DNA from: Candidatus Hydrogenedentota bacterium
Lineage (GTDB): Bacteria > Hydrogenedentota > Hydrogenedentia > Hydrogenedentales > SLHB01
Direction: 5' to 3'
Assembly: GCA_013349485.1 (NCBI GenBank)
Contig: DUZM01000098.1
Location: 1-11,152, forward strand
DNA length: 11,152 bases
Shown here: piece by piece, positions 1-6,393 of the stretch
Numbering within the stretch: the stretch's first letter is position 1
Layout of the letters: every line of letters starts with the position of its first letter
Notes under the pieces: generated by a model
Databases searched by the model: none
What the model was told of the DNA's origin: nothing
What the model saw: only the letters and a program-made list of their open reading frames with translations
Translations under genes and position numbers: made by a program

Positions 1-655
1 CGAGTATCTTTGGGTTAATTTTATTTATCCACATAGGCCGGTGCATGAACACGAACGTCCAGCGCGCGTTTGGGTTATCCGCGATCGCTCGGGCCACATA
101 CGCGAGTTGAGCGTCGCTGAGCTGGGGTCCCGTCTTGTTGTTTTCATCGGGCTCTTGAACCCGCGGCGGATCTTCAGTGTCCAAACAAAGGAATAACACG
201 TTGCGATAGACGAAATGGTAATACTTGCGCCCGAGCCGCTCCTCCCACTTCTTCTCCTGGATGCGATTCGAGATATCGTGGTTGCCAGGCACATAGAAAA
301 ACGGCATCCCGAGTTGCTCGACCTCGTAGTCGAACTCGAGCCATTGCCGGTTCAGTATCCGTTCGTCTTTGGTGTAGCCGCTTATGAGGTCGCCGACGCA
401 CATGACGAATTCGGGTTCAAGCATATTGAGCTTCGCGACGGCGTCTGGAAAAACGCCAGGCCGGTTCCCTCCGGTTCGATCGGCGACGACGGCGAACTGG
501 AAGTTGTCCGGGTCATTGTGCAAGTCAAGATGAGTCCAAGGATTGGGTGCCTTGACCACTTCGACATCGATTCGGCCTCCTGGGCCGAGGCCGACACAAG
601 AACAGAGGTCAATGCTTGCGGCGATGATGAGTGCCAGCGTTATGTAGATTCTCAT
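1..655 (-). CDS. Calcineurin-like metallophosphoesterase, C-terminus beyond the window
   Basis: The gene reads leftward off the window edge, so 218 codons are present and no stop is seen. The start at 655 has a strong GGAGG-type ribosome site at 666-671 with suitable spacing. Residues 1-20 form a short hydrophobic export signal; L17-C18-S19-C20 could be a weak lipobox, so a lipoprotein or periplasmic location is likely. The metallophosphoesterase blocks are in order: D59 in ADRTGG (motif I, where the usual DxH histidine is replaced), GD at 88-89 in CVGDLI, GNHD at 124-127 in YVPGNHDIS, and MHRPMW at 204-209 in the usual histidine block. Family members hydrolyse phosphoester bonds with a two-metal centre; the substrate cannot be told here. 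It is divergent from the CotH lipoprotein gene. The family call is secure; the exact role is unknown. Confidence 0.88.
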   Translation of the reverse strand, partial: MRIYITLALIIAASIDLCSCVGLGPGGRIDVEVVKAPNPWTHLDLHNDPDNFQFAVVADRTGGNRPGVFPDAVAKLNMLEPEFVMCVGDLISGYTKDERILNRQWLEFDYEVEQLGMPFFYVPGNHDISNRIQEKKWEERLGRKYYHFVYRNVLFLCLDTEDPPRVQEPDENNKTGPQLSDAQLAYVARAIADNPNARWTFVFMHRPMWINKINPKIL

Positions 656-709
656 AGTGTGAATTCCTCCCCGAGGCAACTGCTGCAACTTGTCTCGCAA
701 TGGTCATCA

Positions 710-738
710 AGCATACCGTTCTCTCCGCGCAAATGCAA
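710..738 (-). promoter_or_regulatory. Candidate sigma70 promoter for the metallophosphoesterase
   Basis: On the minus strand TTGCAT (733-738) is followed after 17 bases by TATGCT (710-715), about 55 bases upstream of the start codon at 655. The -35 keeps only the TTG and the -10 matches four of six consensus positions. The position and spacing fit, but the sequence match is moderate. Confidence 0.33.
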
Positions 739-778
739 TACGATCATAGACATACGACCGGCGTTGCCATCGTCGCGT

Positions 779-807
779 TTGACTTATCCGCCGTTAGATG
801 TCATAGT
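779..807 (+). promoter_or_regulatory. Candidate sigma70 promoter for the CotH lipoprotein
   Basis: TTGACT (779-784) is followed after 17 bases by CATAGT (802-807). The -35 matches five of six and the -10 four of six consensus positions. Transcription would begin near 814, giving a leader of about 68 bases before the ATG at 882. It lies in the gap between two divergent genes and is the best match on this strand. Confidence 0.5.
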
Positions 808-881
808 AATTAATGAACCGTTCGTTTCCCCAGAGCGAAAGTCGAAGTCAAACCTACACAGGGGCTTGGGAGGTAGTTGTC

Positions 882-3206
882 ATGGCGCGCAGCTCCTTAA
901 TGGGTATTTCCCTCTTTGCACTTTTTTGTACGTCCGTACTTCTTGTTGGCTGTCCTACGGATCCAACGGGCGGCGACACGTCCGACGGCGAGCCATCGGA
1001 TGGCACCCCGTCAGGCGGGGGCGGCACACGGCCGGTTGCCGAGTTCTCGTGGACGGATCCCGGCACCTCGCTGACGGTTCAATTCTGGGATGAATCGGTG
1101 CCCGGTACCTCACCCATCACGAATCGGTTGTGGACGTTCGGCGACCCGGACAGTGAACTGAGCAACACGGCCATCAGTACGAATCCGGTGCACACGTTCA
1201 CCGTCCCGGGTTCCTATTCCGTCTTATTGCAGGTCACGACATCCGTTGGTTCGAGTTCGGTGATTCATGCGGTGGTCGTCTCAGGCGGCGGCGAGGGGGA
1301 AGGGGAAGGCGAGGGCGAGGGCGAAGGCGAAGGCGAGGGCGGCCTGACGGCGGCATTTCGCGCGAATCCGTGTTCCGGTGACGCGCCGCTCGGTGTCCAG
1401 TTCACAGACGAGTCCGTCTCGGGCGAGGAGGCAATAGACGGTTGGTCTTGGAGCTTCGGGGACGGTGCGACAAGCCAGTTACAGAGTCCTTCCCATACGT
1501 ACACTTCCCCGGGCATCTTCACGGTCTCACTGACCGTAGATACAACAAGCGCAAGTGACACAGAGACGAAAACGGCGTACATATGCGCGCGGTTCCCCGA
1601 CGCCGACACCGACGGGCTGACGGACAGCGAGGAAGCCGCCCTGGGCACAAACCCGCACGACTCGGATTCGGACCACGACGGGCTCACGGACTACGAAGAG
1701 GTCAGAGTACACGGCACGGACCCATTGGTTGCAGACACCGACGGGGATGGTTTCGATGACGCCGAGGAAGTGGCTGCGGGCACGGACCCGTTGGACCCGA
1801 CGAGCGGGGCCGCTGCCGAGACTTATCCTTCGAACCTGCCGCTGATGCTTATCAAGACGTACGCGGAAATAGTGGACGAACCCAAGGTCGACGGCGAAGT
1901 GACGATTATCTGGGACCCCGCCGGCGGGCTCAATTACTTGGGCAGCCCGAATGTTGACTATGACGGTCTGATGGCAATCGAGCTGCGCGGTAAGAGTTCG
2001 CTGATTTATGACAAGAAGTCCTACGGCTTTGAACTTCGCGATGCGTTCGGAAACGACCTCGACGCGTCGTTTTTCGGGGGGCTGCCGGACGGCATGCCGC
2101 CAGAGGAGGACTTCGTCCTGCACGGTCCCTTCGGCGACAAGGCGCTGATACGCAATTATCTGGCCTACGACTTGAGCAACAAGATCGGTCGGTACGCGCC
2201 GCGGTGCCGGTTCATCGAGCTTTTTCTCAATCAACAAGGGCTCGATGTGACCGGGGACGACTACATGGGCGTGTATGTCCTAATCGAACGAGTCAAATGC
2301 GACGTGCACCGCGTCAACATTACCCCAATGACGGAACTCGACAACGCCGAACCGGAAATCACCGGCGGCTACCTGCTCGAGCTGACCCATGTGAATAAGC
2401 TTACCGAGCAGGAACTCGCCGCCGAGACTTATTTCATGACGCCGTTCACTACGCCGTGGCTCGTGTTTCAACCCAAACACCCGCGCTGGGATCGAATTAC
2501 TACGGCACAGCGGAACTGGATCTCGAGCTATGTCAATGAGTTTGAGGCGGTGTTGATGAGCGAAATCTTCGCCGATCCCGACAATGGGTACGAGAAATAC
2601 ATTGATTCGGATTCGTTTATCGACCACATGTTGCTCAATGAACTCTTCGAGAATATCGATGTCTTCATGAACAGTTCGTATTGGCATATTGACCGGGGCG
2701 GGAAGCTGTGTATGGGGCCGATTTGGGACTTCGACCTCGCTTTCGGCAACAACAATCTTTGGTACCCGAAATTCGCCAATCCGCAAGGCGCCGTCTATGC
2801 TCAGGACTGGAAGATTTGGGGCACGCGTCTGCTGCAATCCCCGGATTTCGCACAACGATATCTCGCCCGGTGGGACGAACTGCGCGAGACGCATTTCAGC
2901 CTCGAGAGCATGTTTGCGACCATCGACGAGCAAGTTGCGAAGTTGGAGCAAGCCCAGACCCGCAATTTTGAACGCTGGCCCATCCTGGATGTGCCTGTAT
3001 GGCCGAACGACCCGGACGAATGGGGGCCGACCTGGCCCGACGGCAGCCCCAGCGACGGCACATGGCCGTGGTGGCCCTATGAAGACGGCTGGCCCGATCC
3101 CGGCTCGTGGGAAGGGGAGATTGGCGATCTGAAATGGTGGTTGACGCAACGGGTTATTTGGCTTGATCAGAACCTCCCGATGCTCTTCCCTCTGGGCAAG
3201 AAATAG
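882..3206 (+). CDS. Surface lipoprotein: two PKD domains, TSP3 repeats and a CotH kinase-like domain
   Basis: The 774-residue product starts at 882, not at the upstream in-frame ATG at 813: GGGAGG (868-873) sits 8 bases before 882 and the product then begins with a clean signal peptide ending in lipobox LVGC (C24). Domains in order: low-complexity Gly/Ser/Asp stretch (25-50); PKD-like domain (about 51-133, WTFGD at 84-88); eight Gly-Glu pairs (138-153); second PKD (about 156-232, WSFGDG at 190-195); three thrombospondin-3-type calcium repeats (about 240-305, DADTDGLTDSEE, DSDHDGLTDYEE, DTDGDGFDDAEE); CotH domain (about 318-770) with ELRGKSS (367-373), GVYVLIERV (463-471), NIDVFMNSSY (591-600) and the metal-site-like WDFDLAFGN (615-623). 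CotH proteins are atypical secreted protein kinases; here an outer-surface, calcium-stabilised enzyme or scaffold is inferred. A Trp/Pro-rich insert (699-743) interrupts the C-terminal part. Confidence 0.88.
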   Translation: MARSSLMGISLFALFCTSVLLVGCPTDPTGGDTSDGEPSDGTPSGGGGTRPVAEFSWTDPGTSLTVQFWDESVPGTSPITNRLWTFGDPDSELSNTAISTNPVHTFTVPGSYSVLLQVTTSVGSSSVIHAVVVSGGGEGEGEGEGEGEGEGEGGLTAAFRANPCSGDAPLGVQFTDESVSGEEAIDGWSWSFGDGATSQLQSPSHTYTSPGIFTVSLTVDTTSASDTETKTAYICARFPDADTDGLTDSEEAALGTNPHDSDSDHDGLTDYEEVRVHGTDPLVADTDGDGFDDAEEVAAGTDPLDPTSGAAAETYPSNLPLMLIKTYAEIVDEPKVDGEVTIIWDPAGGLNYLGSPNVDYDGLMAIELRGKSSLIYDKKSYGFELRDAFGNDLDASFFGGLPDGMPPEEDFVLHGPFGDKALIRNYLAYDLSNKIGRYAPRCRFIELFLNQQGLDVTGDDYMGVYVLIERVKCDVHRVNITPMTELDNAEPEITGGYLLELTHVNKLTEQELAAETYFMTPFTTPWLVFQPKHPRWDRITTAQRNWISSYVNEFEAVLMSEIFADPDNGYEKYIDSDSFIDHMLLNELFENIDVFMNSSYWHIDRGGKLCMGPIWDFDLAFGNNNLWYPKFANPQGAVYAQDWKIWGTRLLQSPDFAQRYLARWDELRETHFSLESMFATIDEQVAKLEQAQTRNFERWPILDVPVWPNDPDEWGPTWPDGSPSDGTWPWWPYEDGWPDPGSWEGEIGDLKWWLTQRVIWLDQNLPMLFPLGKK
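1293..1340 (+). repeat. In-gene hexanucleotide repeat encoding a Gly-Glu linker
   Basis: Eight in-frame copies of GAR-GGN encode eight Glu-Gly pairs between the two PKD domains of the lipoprotein. The copies differ by synonymous changes (GAG/GAA, GGG/GGC), so the tract is old enough to have diverged, but its hexamer period would allow copy-number change without a frameshift. Confidence 0.85.
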
Positions 3207-3261
3207 TCTGAGAAGCCACGCCGCGCACCAGCAGATACCAAAGGCCGGACACGATTGGCCT

Positions 3262-3275
3262 GCTCGCCGGCGAGC
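3262..3275. terminator. 14-bp perfect palindrome between convergent genes, possible weak bidirectional terminator
   Basis: GCTCGCCGGCGAGC is a perfect palindrome in the 120-base gap between the converging lipoprotein and polyprenyl synthase genes. It can fold as a short GC stem on either strand. No T-run follows on either side, so termination is only a positional guess. Confidence 0.25.
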
Positions 3276-3326
3276 TAACGTAAAGCGCACAGCCGGCAGG
3301 TGTCGGCGGCAGAAATGGCGGAAAAG

Positions 3327-4217
3327 CTATGTGTCGCGCTCGATAACGAATCGCGCTAAGGCGCGGAACACGTCGGCCTCATCCCCAAATAATTGCAGTG
3401 CCTGGACGGCGTCTGCGACGGCCTTCTCGGCGAGGTCGCGCGCGGAGACCAGCCCCACGAGACGGGGGTATGTCGACTTGTGGTTGGCGGCGTCGCTGCC
3501 GACGGGCTTCCCGAGCGTCGCCTCCGATCCTACCACATCCAAGATATCATCGGCGATCTGAAACGCCAAGCCGATGTGCTCGCCGTACCGGGTAAGGGCG
3601 TCCAAGCACTCGGCGTCCGCGCCGGCCAGGATCGCGCCCGAGCGCACAGACACGCGGATTAAGGCGCCGGTCTTCCTGGAATGGAGCCTGCGCAAGGCCT
3701 CGATCGTGAGGGTCCTCCCCTCGCTTTCCATGTCGATCACTTGGCCCCCTACCATGCCTTCGACGCCGGCGGCTCGCGCAATTTCCGCGACAACCCCCGC
3801 ATGCTCCGTGTGGGCGACGACGTCGAAGGCCATCGTCAAGAGCCCGTCGCCGGCAAGAATGGCAATTCCTTCGTCGTGGACGTGGTGCAACGTCGGCTTG
3901 CCTCGGCGCAAATGGTCGTCATCCATCGCAGGGAGGTCGTCATGGATGAGCGAATAGGTATGGATCATTTCGATGGCGCAGGCGGCAGGCAGCGCCACCG
4001 CATCGTCGCCCGACACGATTTCTGCCGCCCCGAGCGCTAAGGCGGGCCTGAGGCGTTTGCCCCCGGCAAACAGACTGTACCTTATGGCTGCAAGCAACGT
4101 CGCTGGCGCCTCACCCCACGACGTTACGTACGTTTCGAGCGCCTGATCGACCTTCGCGGCTTTCGCCGCGAGGAATTCTTTGACGGACACGCTTCCCACC
4201 TTGATGACCAGCCCCAT
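3327..4217 (-). CDS. ispA: Short-chain (E)-polyprenyl diphosphate synthase, farnesyl type
   Basis: The 296-residue protein condenses isopentenyl diphosphate with allylic diphosphates, most likely making farnesyl diphosphate for quinone and cell-wall lipid-carrier synthesis in the cytoplasm. All family motifs are present: GGKRLRP (52-58), the first aspartate-rich motif DDLPAMD (93-99) followed by RRGKP, GGQ (157-159), KT (182-183), the second aspartate-rich motif DDILD (223-227) after FQIA, and HKSTYP (246-251). Y88 lies five residues before the first motif within YSLIHDDLPAMDDD, as in bacterial farnesyl synthases, and such an aromatic residue limits chain length to about C15. The length is normal. 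No clear ribosome site precedes the ATG at 4217; a GTG at 4190 (giving VSVKEFLA...) behind AAGGTGGGA may be the true start. The gene converges with the CotH lipoprotein and has no pathway neighbours here. Confidence 0.9.
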   Translation of the reverse strand: MGLVIKVGSVSVKEFLAAKAAKVDQALETYVTSWGEAPATLLAAIRYSLFAGGKRLRPALALGAAEIVSGDDAVALPAACAIEMIHTYSLIHDDLPAMDDDHLRRGKPTLHHVHDEGIAILAGDGLLTMAFDVVAHTEHAGVVAEIARAAGVEGMVGGQVIDMESEGRTLTIEALRRLHSRKTGALIRVSVRSGAILAGADAECLDALTRYGEHIGLAFQIADDILDVVGSEATLGKPVGSDAANHKSTYPRLVGLVSARDLAEKAVADAVQALQLFGDEADVFRALARFVIERDT

Positions 4218-4595
4218 TTACCCAAAAGGGGTAGCCAGAGGTCGGGCGACACAACTCAGAAAGTGTTCGAACCAGTGACCCCGGGCCATACCTGTTGTGC
4301 TTCTTAAGCCAACCGCAGAGTGCGCGCAATTGCGCCGGCCTGTGTCTTTGAACTTCTGAGGTCCTGCCTTCTGACTCCTGAATCCAATTGACTTGTCCAG
4401 GTTTCGGCGACGCCGCACCTCCGCCGCACTAAGATTAAGTATATGCAATCGGCGCCGCTGTTTTCTATGGGTATTGACACGTTCCCGGTAAATGCGTAAA
4501 CTGCGAATAGGCGAAGGATGAGGCTGTAGCACACGAGCGGGCAGATGCGGCGCCCTTGATTCGCGGCGTCGCGAACGGCACAGGGAGCATGACGC
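4218..4595. other. 378-base intergenic region with one clear promoter
   Basis: No convincing gene is seen between the polyprenyl synthase start and the small membrane gene. The region holds a rightward promoter (4474-4502) and a 12-bp palindrome GCGCAATTGCGC at 4324-4335 of unknown meaning. No convincing leftward promoter for the synthase was found. Confidence 0.6.
4474..4502 (+). promoter_or_regulatory. Sigma70-type promoter for the membrane micropeptide and lipoprotein cluster
   Basis: A perfect TTGACA -35 (4474-4479) is followed after exactly 17 bases by TAAACT (4497-4502), which matches the consensus at four positions including the first, second and last. Transcription would start near 4509, giving a leader of roughly 87 bases before the small gene at 4596. 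It is the best promoter match in the window. Confidence 0.62.
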
Positions 4596-4709
4596 ATGAC
4601 AAAGGGATTCTGGGATGACGCGTTAGATCCCGGCCAGGTCTGGTTCTGGATTCTCTTACCGATTTCACTGCCTATTTACATAGTGATCGAGATTGTGGAT
4701 TGGCTTTAG
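4596..4709 (+). CDS. 37-residue single-span membrane peptide
   Basis: This small gene encodes 37 residues starting MTKGFWDDALDPGQ and ending IVIEIVDWL. The ATG at 4596 is preceded at 8 bases by GGGAG (4583-4587), a good ribosome site. Residues 1-13 are polar and net acidic; about 15-34 form one strongly hydrophobic, Trp- and Ile-rich helix (VWFWILLPISLPIYIVI), so an inner-membrane peptide is likely. It lies about 90 bases downstream of a strong promoter and 88 bases upstream of the first of two lipoprotein genes in the same direction. No family is recognised. Two readings are possible: a functional membrane micropeptide, or a leader peptide whose translation influences the hairpin that begins on its stop codon. 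The support is start signal, membrane-like composition and context. Confidence 0.6.
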   Translation: MTKGFWDDALDPGQVWFWILLPISLPIYIVIEIVDWL

Positions 4710-4728
4710 GGATCCGGGCGGATCCTTA
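4707..4728 (+). promoter_or_regulatory. RNA hairpin starting on the micropeptide stop codon
   Basis: TAGGGATCC (4707-4715) can pair with GGATCCTTA (4720-4728) around a GGGC loop, giving a nine-pair stem with one G-U. The left arm begins with the TAG stop of the small gene. No T-run follows, so it looks more like an intercistronic processing, stability or attenuation element than a classical terminator. Confidence 0.45.
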
Positions 4729-4797
4729 GGGGCCTGGGACCAACCGGCGCCGCGCAATGGCGGTGAGCGCCGAACGCATGAGGGAGGGCTGGGTACA

Positions 4798-5691
4798 ATG
4801 AAACGGATGATGGTTGCCCTGTCGATTGTAACGATGTTTGTAATTGCCGTCGTACTTGCGGGTTGCGGCGGCGAGCCCGAGGAAGCGCCGGAGGAAGTTG
4901 CACTCCAAAGATCCCCGGGCGGCTCCATGATGAGCGACCCTGCCATGCAGAAGAAAATCCTGGAGGCGACAAGGAGAGCGAAGGGTGGCGCGCAGCCTGG
5001 TGTGGGCACGGCGGCCAAGGCGACCGCCGAACAGCCCGCAGAAACCGACAGGCCGACTGTGCCGCGAGCCGGGAGCGCCGCCAAGAAGCGTCCCCGGGGC
5101 GCGCCGCCGAGCGGCGATCCGGCCACACTGAAGGCATTGGTGGAGGCCGCGCAAAAGGCGCGGGCGGAAGCGGCCGCTCCCGGAGAGCCAACAGTTTCGG
5201 CGCCCGCGCCGCCGGCAGAGGCCGCCGAGCCGCCTGAGGAGCCGGCGGCGGCGATCGAAGTTCCCACAGAGCCGGAGGCGGAAGAGCCCGCTGAAGAACC
5301 CGCAGCGGAGAAGAAGGAAGCCGGCGAGGAGCCCATCGTGACGGCGAAGACCGAGGACGCCGAGGTCGCCGTCGCCGAGCAAAAGGTCGAGCTTCCGGAC
5401 GGTTTTCCTGAGGACGTTCCGGTCTATCCGGGCCTTAAATTGAGTTCCGTGAGCAGAAAAGGCGATACGGTAACGCTTCAGGGAGCGACGGGCGATAAGA
5501 CCAAGGACGTTTCTGACCGCATCGGTGAAGGACTCGAGGCCGAGGGCTGGAAAAAAGACATGGCGATGCCTCAGCCCGGCGGCCAGGCAGTTATGATGTT
5601 GAAGTACTCGAAGAACGGCCGTACCGTATCCCTAGTGCTCACGGGCACGTCCACGGGCACCAATGTGGTCATGCGCGTTAGTGGCGGTTAA
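4798..5691 (+). CDS. Lipoprotein with a C-terminal 'FPxDVPVYPG' domain (upstream paralogue)
   Basis: The 297-residue product starts at 4798, where AGGGAGGG (4781-4788) lies 9 bases upstream; the in-frame ATG at 4693 is rejected because it would bury the signal peptide. The signal ends in lipobox LAGC (C23), so the protein should be a lipid-anchored envelope protein. Residues 24-198 are low-complexity, rich in Ala, Pro, Glu and Lys, and probably an extended spacer. Within them a helix-like segment appears twice (SDPAMQKKILEATRRAK at 46-62, SGDPATLKALVEAAQKAR at 105-122). A compact domain follows (199-295) starting LPDGFPEDVPVYPG. This domain is repeated in the next gene, 10 bases downstream. 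No enzymatic motif is visible and I cannot name the family. A ligand-binding or envelope-structural role is only a guess. Confidence 0.82.
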   Translation: MKRMMVALSIVTMFVIAVVLAGCGGEPEEAPEEVALQRSPGGSMMSDPAMQKKILEATRRAKGGAQPGVGTAAKATAEQPAETDRPTVPRAGSAAKKRPRGAPPSGDPATLKALVEAAQKARAEAAAPGEPTVSAPAPPAEAAEPPEEPAAAIEVPTEPEAEEPAEEPAAEKKEAGEEPIVTAKTEDAEVAVAEQKVELPDGFPEDVPVYPGLKLSSVSRKGDTVTLQGATGDKTKDVSDRIGEGLEAEGWKKDMAMPQPGGQAVMMLKYSKNGRTVSLVLTGTSTGTNVVMRVSGG

Positions 5692-5701
5692 GTAATTCCG
5701 G

Positions 5702-6316
5702 ATGAGACATTGCATCGTTCAGAGTCTGGTTCTCGCGCTTTTTGCGTCTACCGTCACCTTGACAGGGTGCGGCGGCAAGCCGTCGGATCAAACAGATGAG
5801 CAGGCGTCGGGACGGGCCGGGGAAGGTGCAGCGGTGCAGAGCGCTCGCAACGCCAGCGCGAAGGGTCAGGCACAGCCCGAGGCCGGCTCCGATCCTACAA
5901 CCGTAACGGTTGGTGCGGGCGATGAGACCGTCGTGGTTAAGGTTGACGGCGAGGGCGAAGCCGTGTCGCTCGAGGCGAAAGGTGAGGAGTTCGCCGTCAC
6001 CGTGGGGGAGCGGGTGAAAGTCCCCGACAATTTCCCAAAGGACGTGCCGGTGTGCGCCGGGCTCGAGCTCAGCCAAGCAATGGAAACCGACGACGGGTTT
6101 ATGCTGCAAGGCACGACGTCGGACACGGTGAAGCAAATTGCCGACCACTATGCGAAGACCCTCGAGGCGAACGGTTGGACTGAGGAAATGACCATAGGCC
6201 AGTCGGGGCCGCCGGCGATGTCTATTCTCACCTATTCGAAAGACGGCCGCGAAGGGAACGTCACCGCGACTGAGACCGACGAAGGAACGGTCGTAGCTAT
6301 CACGGTTGCCCGTTGA
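5702..6316 (+). CDS. Lipoprotein with a C-terminal 'FPxDVPVCAG' domain (downstream paralogue)
   Basis: The 204-residue protein has a signal peptide ending in lipobox LTGC (C23), then a polar linker (24-65), a beta-rich-looking stretch (68-105, TVTVGAGDETVVVKVDGEG), and a domain at 107-203 starting VPDNFPKDVPVCAG. That domain aligns without large gaps to the C-terminus of the preceding gene product: shared features are FPxDVPV, a central LQG(A/T)T, a GW near the middle and a late L.YSK(N/D)GR. The pair therefore arose by duplication. Here the linker is much shorter and Cys118 replaces the tyrosine of the paralogue. The ribosome site before 5702 is poor and the start is only 10 bases after the previous stop, which suggests translational coupling in one operon. 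The family and function are not recognised; an envelope location is well supported. Confidence 0.82.
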   Translation: MRHCIVQSLVLALFASTVTLTGCGGKPSDQTDEQASGRAGEGAAVQSARNASAKGQAQPEAGSDPTTVTVGAGDETVVVKVDGEGEAVSLEAKGEEFAVTVGERVKVPDNFPKDVPVCAGLELSQAMETDDGFMLQGTTSDTVKQIADHYAKTLEANGWTEEMTIGQSGPPAMSILTYSKDGREGNVTATETDEGTVVAITVAR

Positions 6317-6325
6317 CGGCAACCG
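6303..6325 (+). terminator. Hairpin overlapping the stop codon of the second lipoprotein gene, possible terminator
   Basis: CGGTTGCC (6303-6310) and GGCAACCG (6318-6325) form a perfect 8-bp stem with a 7-base loop that contains the TGA stop. It marks the end of the lipoprotein cluster, before the convergent membrane-protein gene. No T-run follows, so termination efficiency is uncertain. Confidence 0.4.
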
Positions 6326-6393
6326 AGACTGTTGCGGCCTGGATTGCGGTTTCCGAAGGACAACGGTTGCCCGTCCGGGTGGCGAAGCCAGCC

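Noticed and set aside
215..1093. Open frame of 292 codons on the plus strand
   Set aside because: It is antisense to the metallophosphoesterase, runs on into the lipoprotein gene in another frame, and its product has no family features.
1293..1340. Short tandem repeats considered as a CRISPR or mobile-element trace
   Set aside because: The repeat is in frame, 6 bases in period, without spacers, and encodes a typical Gly-Glu protein linker.
2280..3290. Open frame of 336 codons on the minus strand
   Set aside because: It is antisense to the CotH domain, which is unmistakable on the plus strand; the frame is open because of GC-rich codon bias.
4265..4273. GGTTCGAAC on the minus strand, resembling a tRNA T-loop
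   Set aside because: The flanking bases do not form a T-stem and no acceptor, D or anticodon arms are found around it.
4324..4335. 12-bp palindrome GCGCAATTGCGC in the 378-base gap
   Set aside because: It is not placed at a recognised promoter and carries no T-run; chance palindromes of this size are plausible in GC-rich DNA, so no function is assigned.
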